A stretch of DNA of 64,000 nucleotides from Limanda limanda (taxonomy: Eukaryota > Chordata > Actinopteri > Pleuronectiformes > Pleuronectidae). Position 1 is the first letter of the stretch. Every line of letters starts with the position of its first letter. Below the pieces are notes generated by a model. That model did no database searches. It was not told the DNA's origin and worked only from the letters and a program-made list of their open reading frames with translations. A program made the translations under genes and the position numbers. The DNA lies in assembly GCF_963576545.1 (NCBI RefSeq), contig NC_083647.1, positions 2,219,007 through 2,283,006 on the forward strand, given 5' to 3'. Positions 22,939-34,581 of this stretch are shown piece by piece.

Positions 22939-23100
22939 CACTGTTAAAAAAAGAATCTTAAAAAAACTGTAATTTTCCAGCAGCTGGGGCGCCAAAAAAA
23001 TACCGTGAATTGACAGAAAATGACTCTCATAAAAATACGGTTATTTTCCATAATTAAAATACATTTTATAGTTTTAATTTAACAAGATTTTGCCTTACTT
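22939..23100 (+). mobile_element. CACTG-type (EnSpm/CACTA-like) terminus
   Basis: It begins CACTGTTAAAAAAAGAATC and continues with ATTTTCCAGCAGCTGGGGC and TACCGTGAATT / TACGGTTATTTTCC subterminal repeats, as in fish EnSpm/CACTA-type elements. The partner end was not identified. The SAMD3-like gene at 24191-29558 is transcribed toward this terminus. Confidence 0.55.
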
Positions 23101-23141
23101 TGAGGTTGTTTTTAACATTTAATTAGAAACATTTCACATTT

Positions 23142-23679
23142 TAAAACAATGAAATTACCTATAAATATGGTAAATACACGTTGTAATACGAATAAGAGAG
23201 CTCAAATTTACAGAAATGTATTGTTATTAGTTGGTTTTAATGACATTATTTTATGTAAAGAGGTTGTATAATAATTTATATTTGATGTAATATAACAGTA
23301 TGACACACAAAATTATGTGATTCATCTTTCAAAACATTTTCAAAAAACTGTTGAAAAACTAGATATTGGGTTTACAATTGATATATTGGGTAAACAAATA
23401 TTTTTTGTTTTAAAACAATGAAATTACCTATAAAGATGGTACATAAACATTGTAATATGCATAATAATGCTTAAATTTACAGAAATGTGCTGTTATTAGT
23501 TGGTTTTAATGGCATTATTTTATGTAAAAAGGCTGTATATTACTTTATATTAGATGTAATATAACAGTATACAACACACAAAATAACTTCATTCATCTTT
23601 CAAAACATGTCAAAAAAACTTAACCTAGATATTAGGTTTACAATTGCAAAATTTACTGTTTATTGTAAATTTAGTTTTT
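23142..23679. repeat. Tandem duplication, two copies of about 269 bp
   Basis: The words TAAAACAATGAAATTACC (23142, 23411) and those following, such as TTATTAGTTGGTTTTAATG and GATGTAATATAACAGTAT, recur in the same order with period 269. The copies differ by substitutions and small indels, so the duplication is not recent. Confidence 0.85.
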
Positions 23680-24190
23680 TGTGTTCTTTTACATAGATTT
23701 TCTGAATATTTAATGGACTTTCAACTTAAAAAACTATGCTCACCTATATAATTACACCAGAATTTTTTTAATTTTAAATGGTTTAAACTGGTTTTTGGCC
23801 ATTGGGAAAAAGGGGCTTAAATGAATTGTTGTGTTTGAATAAGACTAAGCTGAACAACAACAGCTACAATTTCCCGTTCTCAGTATTTTTATTTAACTTA
23901 ACGGGTAACCATTATTATAGCAAAATTCAAAAATCAATTAAATTAAAATGACTGTCTGGTTCTGAAACCAAAAAAAAAAAAAAAAGCTGGCTATTAAAAT
24001 TCAACTGAATTGGAAAAAAAAAGTTGAGTTACCAACTTACAGCAACATCCAAGGCACCCATGACCTCGTCAAGTAATTATACGTTCACAACATTGATAAC
24101 AAAGCTACATAACAAATAGCTTACATGACACCTCACTGGATATAACAGTCTATAACTTGGACAAAGTATCCAAAAAATTGTGCGCACTTC

Positions 24191-27100
24191 TTATTCCCTC
24201 CACTCGTAGTCTGCAATTTTAGTGATCAATGTGAGAACCTTTGGACTGACTGCAAGTTGTTTTTTGGTGGCGTTCCGCTCCACTTTTGATCCCTTGTCTG
24301 GATTTGTCTTGAAGAGGCACCTGTCAAATGAAAAAACAACAATTTTAATAACTGTGGACTGTACTTTAATTTAATGTTTTCATACATTTGCAATAAGGTT
24401 ACACAACAGTGTAGACAGCGCTTGCTTGTGAAAGAGTGTTTGGACATACAGGGCACTGTGGAACAGTGATGTAATGAAAAGATGAACATGTGAGTATTGT
24501 GTATGAATGTGTATGAATGTTTGGTGGTGGTCGGAGGGGCCGTTTGGCACCAAATGGCAGCCACGCTTCTGTCAATCTGCCCCAGGGCAGCTGTGGCTAC
24601 AAATGTAGCTTACAACCACCGGTGAGAATGTTTTTGAATGAAAATGGTTTGCTCTGCATATAAGGCTTAAAGTAAGGCACCTGCACCTTCACAAATCTCC
24701 AAGCATTCCCCCAATATATCCAAATAAAATAAAACATAAAAATCACCCAACGATGGCTCATGAATTGAAAGGTGCGTGAATGTGCCACATTGTGACCAAC
24801 AGATATAGATACATCAAAGCTTCCTATTATGACCAACACCTGTGAAGTGTGCTGGGAGAGTTTCTGCTCCGTGAAGAACCAGGAGAGCCTGTGGCTGCTC
24901 CTGGAACTCCAACACTGAGGTGCTACTGCTGGCGGTACAACAGATCACCTCAGCAAGGCAAGAGTTTTTAGAGCAGTTGTTTTTACTGGGTTAATTTTTT
25001 TTTGTTTAACTATCAATCTACTAATCCTATGATTCTCAAACTGTGGGCCGCGGGTATTGCAGATGGGCCACCAAAATAATTTTCAAAATACCGTAGTATG
25101 ATCTTTGTTGAATAATATTAATATTAAATACATTATATATAGGACTGAGCGATAAAACGATCTTCAATCGTGATCACAATTATTGGCTATAATTTCCTCG
25201 ATATCACATGGCAGAAATAAATACGACAGCAGCCCGTCACTCTGCCGTCTGTTGCTGCACCATAGACTGTATATAAAAGAGGGCTGCACGTAGGATAAAC
25301 CGCCTCCTGTTGTGAGCGTGTATAGTTTGAGCTGCAGCTATAGCTTAAGGGAGGAAGAGTGAAAGTTGGAAAAGAGTGAGGAAATGACTGAAAGTGGAGC
25401 TGATGGCAACTAAAGTGACGTGAATGTGTTGAGCGGTTCATGAAATAAGTCCGGCCCGGTCAGTTTGCCGGGAACCATAGAAGGAGATTTAACTATGATA
25501 ACAGATGTAGATGCCTACAGCTGCGTCATCCTTCTCACTTCAGGTAGTAATCTAATATTTTACAGATGACCATCTTTACTTTGAATAAAATGTAATAATA
25601 GAATGGTGTTTCTGGAAAGGGAAAACAACAACAATGTAAATCAAACCATACTGTGGATTAGTGAACTGTCCCACCCTCAGTGGACATGAAAGTGAACTCA
25701 TCCCCCCACACTGAAGCCATTCCCTGTTTTTTCTTCAGGATTCAGTCAGGATGCTCCATGAACAGGCAGCATCAGCATGCTGCGTTAGTGACTTTGGAGC
25801 TTCCTGCTACTTTCAGTAGAAAAAAAAAAGTGCACTGAAATCGCATTATAAGGCCTCTGTATTGTTAATGAGGGCGGAGGTTGGCTGCAAACAATTTTTA
25901 GATTTTCAAGTGGGCCCTGAGTTGACAAAGTTTGGGAACCCCTGTACTAATCATTGCAGCACTTGAGCAGTGCTCAGTTTTGTGCATAATACATCTTATT
26001 TTGATATATTAAATTGACTAGTGCTGTCTTACCTCTGTAAGAACTCCAAAGTTGATGCTTGGGCTGCTGGTGAAGATATGTTCATACAGTAGTACAAACC
26101 AAACATCAGCATAAGAGCATCACTGAAGATTCTGATGTGGCCATTCACAATGGTCTGGTCAGCAAACAGCATGAAATTCTCCGCTGCCAAAGTCGAGTTT
26201 CCTGTTGTGTACAAGGACAAGAGAAAAGGGGAATATTTTTGTGACAAACTGAGCCAAAAGACCATAACTCCAACAGCTAAATGAAATTATCATGTTACAA
26301 CTGAGTTCAGTTCCAATAACAATCAAAGTAATGGTAGTAATAGTTTTGTTTTTTTGTTTTAATATATTGTGGTTTGAAGTATTATTAGTTCAGTCAGACA
26401 ACTCTGAAGTTAGAAAAATGAATTATTGAGCATAAGCATGGTAAGCTGAAGCACAGCATAGGGTTCTTGAACATTGCTGCAGCAGGTTTGACATCAGGCT
26501 CTGTCTCAGTTTATTCATTACCTGAATAATGATCTGCTTGATAGACATTACAAGGAATGAACAGCAGACCCTACAGAGGATCATAGAAACAGAGCCCACA
26601 GGTGGATGCTGGGGAGGTGCAGTACCTAAGGAGCAGCATGAGCAGCAGCAGCAGCAAACGCAATGGCAAAACAGAGGTAGCAGCAGAGCAGCGGTGACTG
26701 CAGCAGCAGAATAGCCAGAAATGAGCAGGTAAGCTGGGGGGTTTAAATATCGCAATCTGTTGGCATGTCACTAACCACTGATCAGGTTGAGCGCAACTTG
26801 AGTAGTCTGCCTGAAATACAGTAACTCTGCAGGCTTCACATCATTAATATCAATGCATAAACATATTTCAGGATGCAATAAATGGGGAAATCTTAGGAAT
26901 GGTCTCAAATACTATGAAGCTGAGAATAGCTACAACCACAATGACAACAACCAATCAGACAATAACCCAATCAAGAAGAGTAAATCCAAAACTTTAACTT
27001 TCCATACTATAAAGAGTTATCATGCACAGAAAATAAGCTGTTCAATGAAGTTATCACAATACTAAAATAACAGTATCTTAAATGTAAATAGAATAGAGAA

Positions 27101-29558
27101 AGACAAATATTCATACCACACACAACAATACATGGTGTACTTGGAAGTTCAGCACAGTCCACTTCAGAGGGCAAGGTTGTTTGATCCACTTTGTAGAACA
27201 TCTGTTCTTCATTAAAGTACTTGAGGAGCAGTGGAAGAAACGCTGCAACATTCACATCTGCAACATTTTTGATTGATGTTTCCATTTCCCTGAAGATGGT
27301 CTCTATCTTCCCTGTCTTGTCACTAGATTTAAGAAATGAAATAACTCTGGCACATTTATTCGCTATGTTTTTGTCTTCCATGTCCACGCCTGTAAGCTCT
27401 CTAAAATGAGTCTTGATGCCAGTTGTCTCAAACAGATATGGCCATTCCTTTGTTAGGTCAGAAGTCTCAGTCCCACTGATAATGTCTTTTCTCTGAGTAA
27501 AGAAAGTGGCTCTCATCATTTTCTCAATGGCTTTGCTGTCACAGCATCTTTCTATCCACATTTTCTTTAACTCTTCTTGTGCATGTTTCTGGGATTCAGG
27601 GGTTTCATTAGGTGGCAGCCGTGTTGGTTGCCAGTTTATACACCCGTAAGTGTCTAGTCTTTTTTTCTGAGGTTTGGTAACCTCTCTTTCACTGCTGCTA
27701 ATAACTTGTCTCTTTAAGGAAAGTGAAGTGTTTCCTCTCTTCAGGCTATCCACTCTGCTGACCATCTGTTTGGTGAGTGAGTCATACCCACTGCCTACAA
27801 CTTCACCTTCAATGACATCAGTAAATGCCGCAGGGTAGGCCTTTGTCATCTTCCTTGCTATCTCACTGATATGTTTCTTCCCTGGTGTTGGGCACACGGT
27901 TACGATTTCACTGACCATGAGCCGCATGATTTCAAGTCTCTCACTTTTTGTTGGCCGCTTTCTTGTTTTCAGCTTTCTGATGATCTCAGATGGAATTTTC
28001 TGCCAAAGAATTGGAAATTTAAAATGCCAACTGTTGTCAGACAGTCGGCGAGGTGTGATATCCATACTTGAACTGCTTGTTGACCTCGGTGAACTTGCAG
28101 TTGCTGAGCTGTAACCACCTGAAGAGTACACAGAGAACACTAGCTGTTATGAAATTATAGGTGGGTTTTCATGGAGCCTTTTTCCTCTTTCGGGACGCTG
28201 GTTCGGGCCGAAACTATATAGAAATGACTTTGGTCATTTTGCCTCTTTTTTTTTGGCCTTGTTCAGCCGTGTTCGGCCCAAAAAAAGAAAGAACAGAACA
28301 AGACAACATTTAGTTTCACTGTTTACATGACACAATTTTAATTTCTTTCGGTTTAAGAAAATGTTTATTCCACCTCTCTGGGCTTGTTTATTCTGATTGA
28401 CCTGATTGTAATCAGATTATTTGGCTCCAAGTAAACCCACCTACTGATGCAACAGTTATTTTAAAGCCATCCATTTTTCCACATTGTATAATGTAACCTG
28501 CATAATTTTGACTCAAAGATCATTAATGTCTTCCCACAAATGGTCAGTGGATAGCATTTTAACCCCAGCATGGAGTTAGTAGTCCTGATACTGACTGCAG
28601 GAATGGAAAGGAGAGGAAAAGAAAGTAAGCAGTAAGCAGAGCTACGGTGGAAATATCACCTGAGTGGTCACACAGGTGAGTTCACACAGGTGAGTTCATG
28701 AGTTTTCTTTATTAGCATTGGGCTGAAAAATGTAATTTTTTCATATGTTTCCTTTATTGTTGTTGGCTGGGAGACCTGATTGTTTTTTAAGTTACAGGTA
28801 GATTATATTATTTTTCAGCCCATCTAACCCGAAAGAGAGTGATTCTGTGCAACAGAGGCATGTACTCACCAGAAAGGGGCATCTCGTCAGGCTGTGTTAC
28901 TGGACTTGCACTGGTACTGGCTCTGCTGAACTGTTTGTTGCTCTGGTTGCTTGGAGGACTGTCCAAGACATCTTGTTGGCCTTAATAAAGAACACATAGT
29001 AGTAATATGTAACCATACAGACATCACATAGCTCAATCTGGGTATATTAATAACTAACATAATTATATACTCAGTAGCCAATTGGTACATATCAAAGTGT
29101 TCCTTTCTCAATATAATGCAGTACAGTACACCACCACTACCACCCACCATGAAATCAATGATGAACAAGGTATAATTTATAGTCATCACCTTTTTGAAAA
29201 GATCAACCAAAATGTAGAGAAGATTCTTTAAAGTATAATTCATAGTAGAGCCGCTGTATTGGACTGCATTAATTTGAACAAGTCTACCTAAAAAGTATAT
29301 TTTGACTATGCACATTTTTCTAATGTGAAAGTTTATTGTGTACAAATTGAAACACATACTTGTCTTTTTGAGCAGTGACAGAAGTTTCCTGACTTCAATT
29401 GGTCTCAGGACAGAAAAGAGGTCACTCTCCTGCAGGTAGCTCAGGTCCTGCAGGTCCTCAACTCCTAAATCTTGCAGACGCTCAAGCAAAGGCTCAGGGT
29501 CTCTCAGTTTAGGAAGACTTGATTTGATGAAAGACAGAAGCGGACTCTCTGTATCCAT
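24191..29558 (-). CDS. SAMD3-like protein, five-exon gene with intact frame (536 aa)
   Basis: Exons on the minus strand: 29360-29558, 28870-28980, 27117-28118, 26033-26201, 24191-24320. All four introns have GT...AG ends (donors GTATGT, GTGAGT, GTATGA, GTAAGA), phases 1,1,1,2, and the summed length 1611 nt is an open frame from ATG to TAA. Exon 1 is a SAM-like helical domain (LLERLQDLGVEDLQDLSYL, residues 23-41, then VRKLLSLLKK). Exon 3 carries WHFKFPILWQKIPSEI, ISEIARKMTKAYPAAF and a Lys/Arg-rich stretch; exon 4 has FMLFADQTIVNGHIRIF. This order resembles vertebrate SAMD3 (about 520 aa), and multicopy SAMD3-like genes are known in fish; the molecular role is unknown. It sits among TEs, between a CACTG-type terminus and a C2H2 remnant. 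It may be a host gene or a TE-carried gene. Intron 4 (the intron upstream of exon 5) holds a hAT. Confidence 0.82.
25027..25944. mobile_element. hAT element in the SAMD3-like gene's last intron
   Basis: The flanks are identical octamers TACTAATC (25019-25026 and 25945-25952). The right end, reverse complemented, is CAGGGGTTCCCAAACTTTG; the left end CTATGATTCTCAAACTGTGG is its diverged partner. It contains a second hAT end at 25140. It lies in the intron between exons 4 and 5 of the minus-strand gene and does not touch its splice sites. Confidence 0.8.
25140..25480 (+). mobile_element. Nested hAT left-end fragment
   Basis: Starts TAGGACTGAGCGATAAAACG, a TAGGGCTGAGCGAT-type hAT terminus followed by GATC/ATCG-rich subterminal sequence. 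No matching right end is visible inside the host hAT, so its extent is approximate. Confidence 0.5.
26639..26712. repeat. CAG-rich low-complexity tract
   Basis: Runs of AGCAGCAGC interrupted by CAAACG/GGTAGC, in the intron between exons 3 and 4 of the SAMD3-like gene. The plus-strand open frame across it is compositional, not a gene. Confidence 0.8.
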
Positions 29559-29639
29559 GACTAGGAGGACTACAAATTAAATATACCTGTCTCCTTGCAC
29601 TGTGTACCCTGTACAACACTCCGCTCCATATACACTTAC

Positions 29640-30174
29640 TTCACATCATATGTGATATGTGTTAATATAAACCATATTGATATTATATATCATTTTATAC
29701 AATAATATTGTCTTTTGCACACTCTGTCTACATATTCTTACACTCCTAGTATATGATATTATCTATTCTATAGTCAAATACTTATATTTATACCTCTACT
29801 ATATATCATATATTATATCATACTCTCTGTATGTTCTTTGTATATATAAGTCTATATACACATATTTATACAGGTGTACATGTTATAATTATTATTATTA
29901 TATTACTATTATTATATATACTGTTGCTGCCATTATTACTATATACTGCTATTATATTGGTATAATTACTATCATATATAAATATATATTATGTAATATT
30001 ATATACTATATATAATGTACTATTTTTATATACTGTCTAACAATAACATTACCATCATATCATCAGTACTATTACCATCATCTTGCCACTGCACCTTATC
30101 TACCTATTTATCTTGTGTTTCTGTTTTTTATTCTTTCTACCTCAATATTTTTTATTTTATTTATTTTATTTATT

Positions 30175-30233
<59 letters not shown>

Positions 30234-30300
30234 TTTTATTTATTTTATTTATTTTATTTATTTTATTTATTTTATTTATTTTATTCTATTGTATTTTATT
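29640..30300. repeat. AT-rich tract with (TTTA)n microsatellite
   Basis: TATA-rich sequence followed at about 30150-30291 by TTTA/TTTTA repeats. Long open frames here are artefacts of the repeat. Confidence 0.9.
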
Positions 30301-30339
30301 GTATTCAAATATACCGGCTGCTATGACGACTTAATTTCC

Positions 30340-31258
30340 CTTCGGGAATATGGGGTTTTAATATTTCGCCAACTAAAATATATATTTTTAAGCTATTGTA
30401 GCGTCCCCGCTTACACAGGACACGGAACTTCTTTGTGGTTTAGTAACTTGTATTATCCTCTACACGAACACGTGCACTTCTCGCTCTTACTCCGTCACTC
30501 GCACACATCAACAACACTTCACTTCCTCATTGACCCCCGATCTCCAAACAACCCCATCCTATTGGTCCAAACAGTCACATGTCCCACCCGACCCCTTCAC
30601 TGACCCTCAGGATATCAGAACGCTCCTTCAACACAGTGTTTTACTGAACATACGTCAAAACCAGACAAACATAAACCCAGTCCGTTACACTATTAGGCTG
30701 CAGCTATATGTTTTTATTTATTTAAAAAATAGGGTAATTCTTATTTCATACATTTTCCACAAATATGGGGAGGACTCAAATAGCCTTACAAAGTTCTGTG
30801 TTTAATTTATTTCAAAGTAGGCTGACACTTGCCTGTGTATTTTGTTTGTTTGTTATTTTGTTGCTTGTCTGTTTGAGTAGCTAGCTGAAAGCAAAGAAGT
30901 AGTAAGCTTACCTTTTATTGGTAACCTAACTGTTACGGTTCATTGTTTCTGAAATAAGAGGCCTGACTGCTATGTTCACAGCAAACTTGAAAAAAAAAAA
31001 ATATTAAGCCAACTGCACTATAGGCTGAGTCCTTGTTTACCTGAAATGTGCACTTTATAATTTTATTTTGTACCGCCCTGTTTGGCAATGTTGTTTTTCA
31101 ATAAAATAAACATTTGCATCAAGCAAGCCAATCCACTTTTCCATGTTGATAAGAGCATTAAAACGAAAGTAAAATTATGGAAAAAAAATAAATGAAGGGA
31201 CATTTAGAATAGATACAAATTTGTGATTAATTGCGATTAAATATTTTAATCGTTTGAC
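30340..31258 (+). mobile_element. hAT 3' portion, interrupted by a solo LTR
   Basis: The right terminus at 31238-31258 reads TTTAATCGTTTGACAGCACTA, whose reverse complement TAGTGCTGTCAAACGATTAA is a hAT end of the same type as at 1059. The upstream sequence (GATTAATTGCGATTAAATA, GATAAGAGCATTAAAACG) is the usual subterminal part of this family. The left limit is uncertain because the left end is missing; the LTR at 30397-30689 was inserted in it. Confidence 0.6.
30397..30689. mobile_element. Solo LTR (293 bp)
   Basis: Begins TGTAGCGTCCCCGC and ends GTCCGTTACA, i.e. TG...CA, with the 4-bp duplication CTAT on both sides (30393-30396, 30690-30693). No internal retroelement sequence is next to it. 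Probably left by recombination between LTRs of a Ty3-type element. Confidence 0.7.
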
Positions 31259-31285
31259 AGCACTAATTAAGACTATTCATTTCTT

Positions 31286-31833
31286 CTACAACACCTGTAT
31301 TGTAGAGGAAGGGATAAGTTGTTTGGCCTGCAGTTTCATATAAAACATGCACAGATTTCTCATGTACAAACTTTTCATTTGTGCAAGTTCTGAGACATCT
31401 GCCTCAGATTCATCATCAGCTGACCCTTCATCTGCCTGGCTTTCAGCAACAGAGGACTGAGGCTCACTAGGAACTGAAGGAGGACAGTATGCACCAGAGA
31501 CATGCAGAACTGTGGGGCTTTTGTGATTCCTAGATAGGTGGGCTGTGAAAGATGATGTCACTGAAAAAGTTTTATCAACTGTTTCTGACAATGAGGAAGT
31601 TGACATAGAAAGGGTGCCTGTAAAGTTGGACACTGTGACACAGTGGATGACCGATGATGGCAGTAAACATGACATTTAAAAGCATTGTAATTTCTGAACT
31701 GAGACTTACAACTTTCCATACAACACGGATACTGATAATGTGGCTCATTTCAATGAAGCCCTTGATGCATCACGTACCCTTTTAGGGTATTCACTGAAGC
31801 ACCACAACTACGACAGGTGTAATCTTTTGACAT
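31286..31833 (-). pseudogene. C2H2 zinc-finger exon remnant, frameshifted
   Basis: From ATG at 31833 the minus strand reads YTCRSCGASVNTLKGYVMH, the start of a C2H2 finger, then a stop; in the same frame a further CHVYCHH-like finger end follows. After a frameshift, the frame ending at 31286 reads TFSVTSSFTAHLSRNHKSP, another finger end, followed by an acidic Ser/Glu/Asp-rich stretch. Similar finger series occur at the N-terminus of fish CACTA-type transposase proteins as I recall them, which would fit the CACTG terminus at 22939, but no transposase catalytic part is present. It lies upstream of, and in the same orientation as, the SAMD3-like gene. Confidence 0.5.
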
Positions 31834-31938
31834 CCTTAAAAAAAAAAAAAACTTTATGAATCATGAAATCTGCCAAAATCAAAATAAATGCTATTGGTTG
31901 TGAAATAGTTGACCTAAATTTAGTTTTTAGTTTAACAG

Positions 31939-32286
31939 TGTTGACAGGATCTCTCTGTCACCGTTCTTTGTCAGGAATACAGGGGGACACAGGTAGGTGT
32001 GTCTCAGTAGCTTATTTATTTCTTCAGACACATACACTTTACACAAACCAAACTTCTCACAAGCATATCACAATAAGCTTTGCAGCATAGCGTTCCTCGT
32101 CCGGGAGTGGACTGGCTCCTGTGATGCTTGTCCCGCGCCCCAGCGCGCTACTGCTGATAAGGGGAAGGAGTCAATAGTGGAACTGGAACACCTGTGTACA
32201 ATTAGACTCTCCCTGGCACCGATCCCAGAACCCCATCTCCACTCCCTCCCTCCTGTAGCAGACGCTGACCATCCCCCACTACCACA
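31939..32286 (-). mobile_element. Probable LTR of the minus-strand Ty3 element
   Basis: On the minus strand it starts TGTGGTAGTGGGGGATGG and ends CCTGTCAACA. It is preceded there by GGTGGAGGTA, a purine tract in the position of the plus-strand primer, as in the related element at 54188-59537 (GGGGGTA then TGTGATGG). The partner LTR is missing because the element is truncated at about 34303. Confidence 0.6.
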
Positions 32287-32389
32287 TACCTCCACCGCCC
32301 GACTTAGGCCGGGGAGCCGTCCCGCCTAACCTACTCCCCCCCCCTCTGAACGAGAGAGGAAGTCGGCCACAACCATCTGCGCCCCCGGC

Positions 32390-34303
32390 CTATGGATCAC
32401 CTTGAATTTGAAGGGTTGTAAGGCCAAATACCAACGAGTGATCCGCGTGTTGGCATCTTTCATGCGGTGGAGCCACTGGAACGGAGCATGGTCCGAACAG
32501 AGGGTGAAAGAGCGTCCCAGAAGGTAATATAAGGGTGTCGACCGCCCACCGGATTGCCAGGCAGTCTTTTTCTATTGTGCTGTACCTGGCTTCTCTCTCT
32601 GACAGTTTACGGCTGATGTACAGCACCGGGCGGTCCACGCCCCTCACCTGCTGAGACAAAACCGCCTCCAGCCCCCTGTTCGACGCGTCAGTCTGCAAGA
32701 GAAAGGGCAGAGAAAAGTTAGGTGTATGGAGAAGTGGTTCCCCGCAGAGGACCTGTTTTACCCTCTCAATACCTGCTGGCACTGCTCCGACCACTGGACC
32801 GGACCTGAGGTACCTTTTCGGGTCAGATCGGTCAGTGGGCTGATCAGGTCAGCGAACGCGGGGATGAACCGCCTGTAGTACCCCACCAGACCCAAGAACC
32901 GTCTCACCTCTTTTTTGGACTTGGGCTGCGGGCAGGCTGCGATAGCTGCCGTTTTATCCACCTGAGGGTGCATCTGCCCACCGCCCAAGTGGTACCCCAG
33001 GTACCGAACCTCCCTCCGTCCAACTGCACACTTCTTCGGGTTGGCCGTGAGTCCAGCCTGCCTCAGAGACTACAGCACTGCGGCCACCCGCCATCCGCCC
33101 AGGTGTCACTGTGAATGATGACATCATCCAGGTATGCGGCGGCATATGCAGTGTACGGACGCAGTACCCCGTCCATGAGGCGTTAAAACGTGGCCGGAGC
33201 CCCAAACAACCCGAATGGAAGTGTGACAAATTGGTATAACCCGTACGGAGTCCAAAGGCCGATTTCTCCTTAGACTCTGGAGATAGGGGAATTTGCCAGT
33301 AAACCTTGGTCAAATCCAGCGTGGAAAAAAAACGTGCAGTGCCTACCCGATCCAGGAGCTTGTCGACCCGGGGCATTGGATATGCATCAAACCGTGAGAT
33401 ATCGTTCACCTTGCAGTAGTCCACGCAGAACCGTACAGACAAGAAGGGTGGGGCTGCACCAGGCGCTGTTAGACTCTTCTATTACCCCCATCTTGAACAT
33501 AGCTGCCAATTCTTCCTGAACAATTTTTCTTTTACGTTCAGGAAGCCGATAGTGTCGTGAATGCACAGTCACCCCACGGGAAGTGTCAACGTGATGTTGT
33601 ATGAGCTTTGTGCGTCCTGGCAAGGGGGAAAACACGTCAGCAAAATGCTGCTGCAACATGGCAATCTCTGCTCTCTGCGCCGGGGAGAGATGGTCATCAC
33701 AAGGGAGCGAGGCCAGATTGATAGAATTTGGTACCTCGGGCTCCAACTCATCTCTTTCACTCACCAGCGACACCAGAGAAACAGGCTCTTCCTCTCTCCA
33801 TGCTTTAAGGAGGTTGAGGTGGTATATCTGTGTGTCTACACCCCTGTCAGAACGCACAACCTCATATCGACATCCCCCACCCGCTGTGTGACCACAAAGG
33901 GCCCTCGACCAGCCCATCAGTCTGTGGGTGGTACACGCTGGTCCGAATAAATTTGACTCCCAGTAATCTGTAGAGTTCCCTAAGTGTTCGTGACATAAAC
34001 GAGGTGCCTTGGTCAGTCAGGATCTCTTTTGGGATCCCGACTCGGGAGATGACCTGAAACACGCGCAACACTCTTTGCAGAGATGGTGCGCAGTGGCACT
34101 GCCTCTGGATATCGCGTTGCGTAATCCACCAGGACCAACACAAAGCGATACCCACGTCCAGTCGGGTGAAATGGCCCGATGAGGTCCATACCAATTCGCT
34201 CAAATGGAACCTCCATTAATGGTAGCGGGCGCAATGGTGCTCTCGGAATGGCTGGTTGGTTCACCAGTTGACATTCACGGCTAGACGCCCACCAGCTGCG
34301 CCC
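32390..34303 (-). pseudogene. Gmr1-like Ty3 pol, decayed (integrase then RT then RNase H)
   Basis: Read along the minus strand: end of the integrase zinc finger and core (34303-33900: FERIGMDLIGPFH, LVDYATRYPEAVPLR, GIPKEILTDQGTSF, SVYHPQTDGLVEG), a linker with YHLNLLKAW (about 33820), reverse transcriptase (33600-32960: YRLPERKRK, NSAWCSP, SVRFCVDYCKVNDIS, FFSTLDLTKVYWQIP), connection (RRFLGLVGYYRRF) and RNase H (FLLQTDASNRG, ISRKLSEREARY). The catalytic YxDD region lies in a frame-broken part. At least five frame changes separate the pieces. Integrase preceding reverse transcriptase is the unusual Gmr1-type order among Ty3 elements. Gag and protease are lost beyond 34303, where another Ty3 element begins. 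Confidence 0.8.
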
Positions 34304-34440
34304 TGAGCAAGACGTGTGTAACTCGTCTCCCTTCTTTAATCCACAGAAATGTATGTATCTATTGGTTACACAGCGCTCCCTAGCCTGTGAAACCCTTGCT
34401 GCTGGTCCAGATAACCCCTAGGTCTGGTGCCGGTAACAAT

Positions 34441-34455
34441 TGGGGGCTCGTCCGG
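34441..34455 (+). promoter_or_regulatory. Primer-binding site of the Ty3 element
   Basis: TGGGGGCTCGTCCGG two bases after the LTR end. This matches the 3' end complement of tRNA-Pro as used by many vertebrate retroelements. Confidence 0.75.
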
Positions 34456-34581
34456 TGTGAACTAGCGACAACGCCTGGTGAAGTGGGTGCCAAGACAGCG
34501 TGAACCTGTGTCCAGTGCTTCAGGGAAGGCTGCAGTTAAATGCGTCATCCAGAGAGCAGAGGCCACCTGTGTAACGTCATC

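Noticed and set aside
30015..30603. Long tyrosine/phenylalanine-rich open frames
   Set aside because: They are translations of the TTTA microsatellite.
31929..31940. TTTAACAGTG as right-hand partner of the CACTGTTAAA terminus at 22939, which would enclose the SAMD3-like gene in a 9-kb element
   Set aside because: The last two bases are the start of the Ty3 LTR (TG at 31939), there is no matching TSD (ATA against TTG), and similarity stops after 10 bp.
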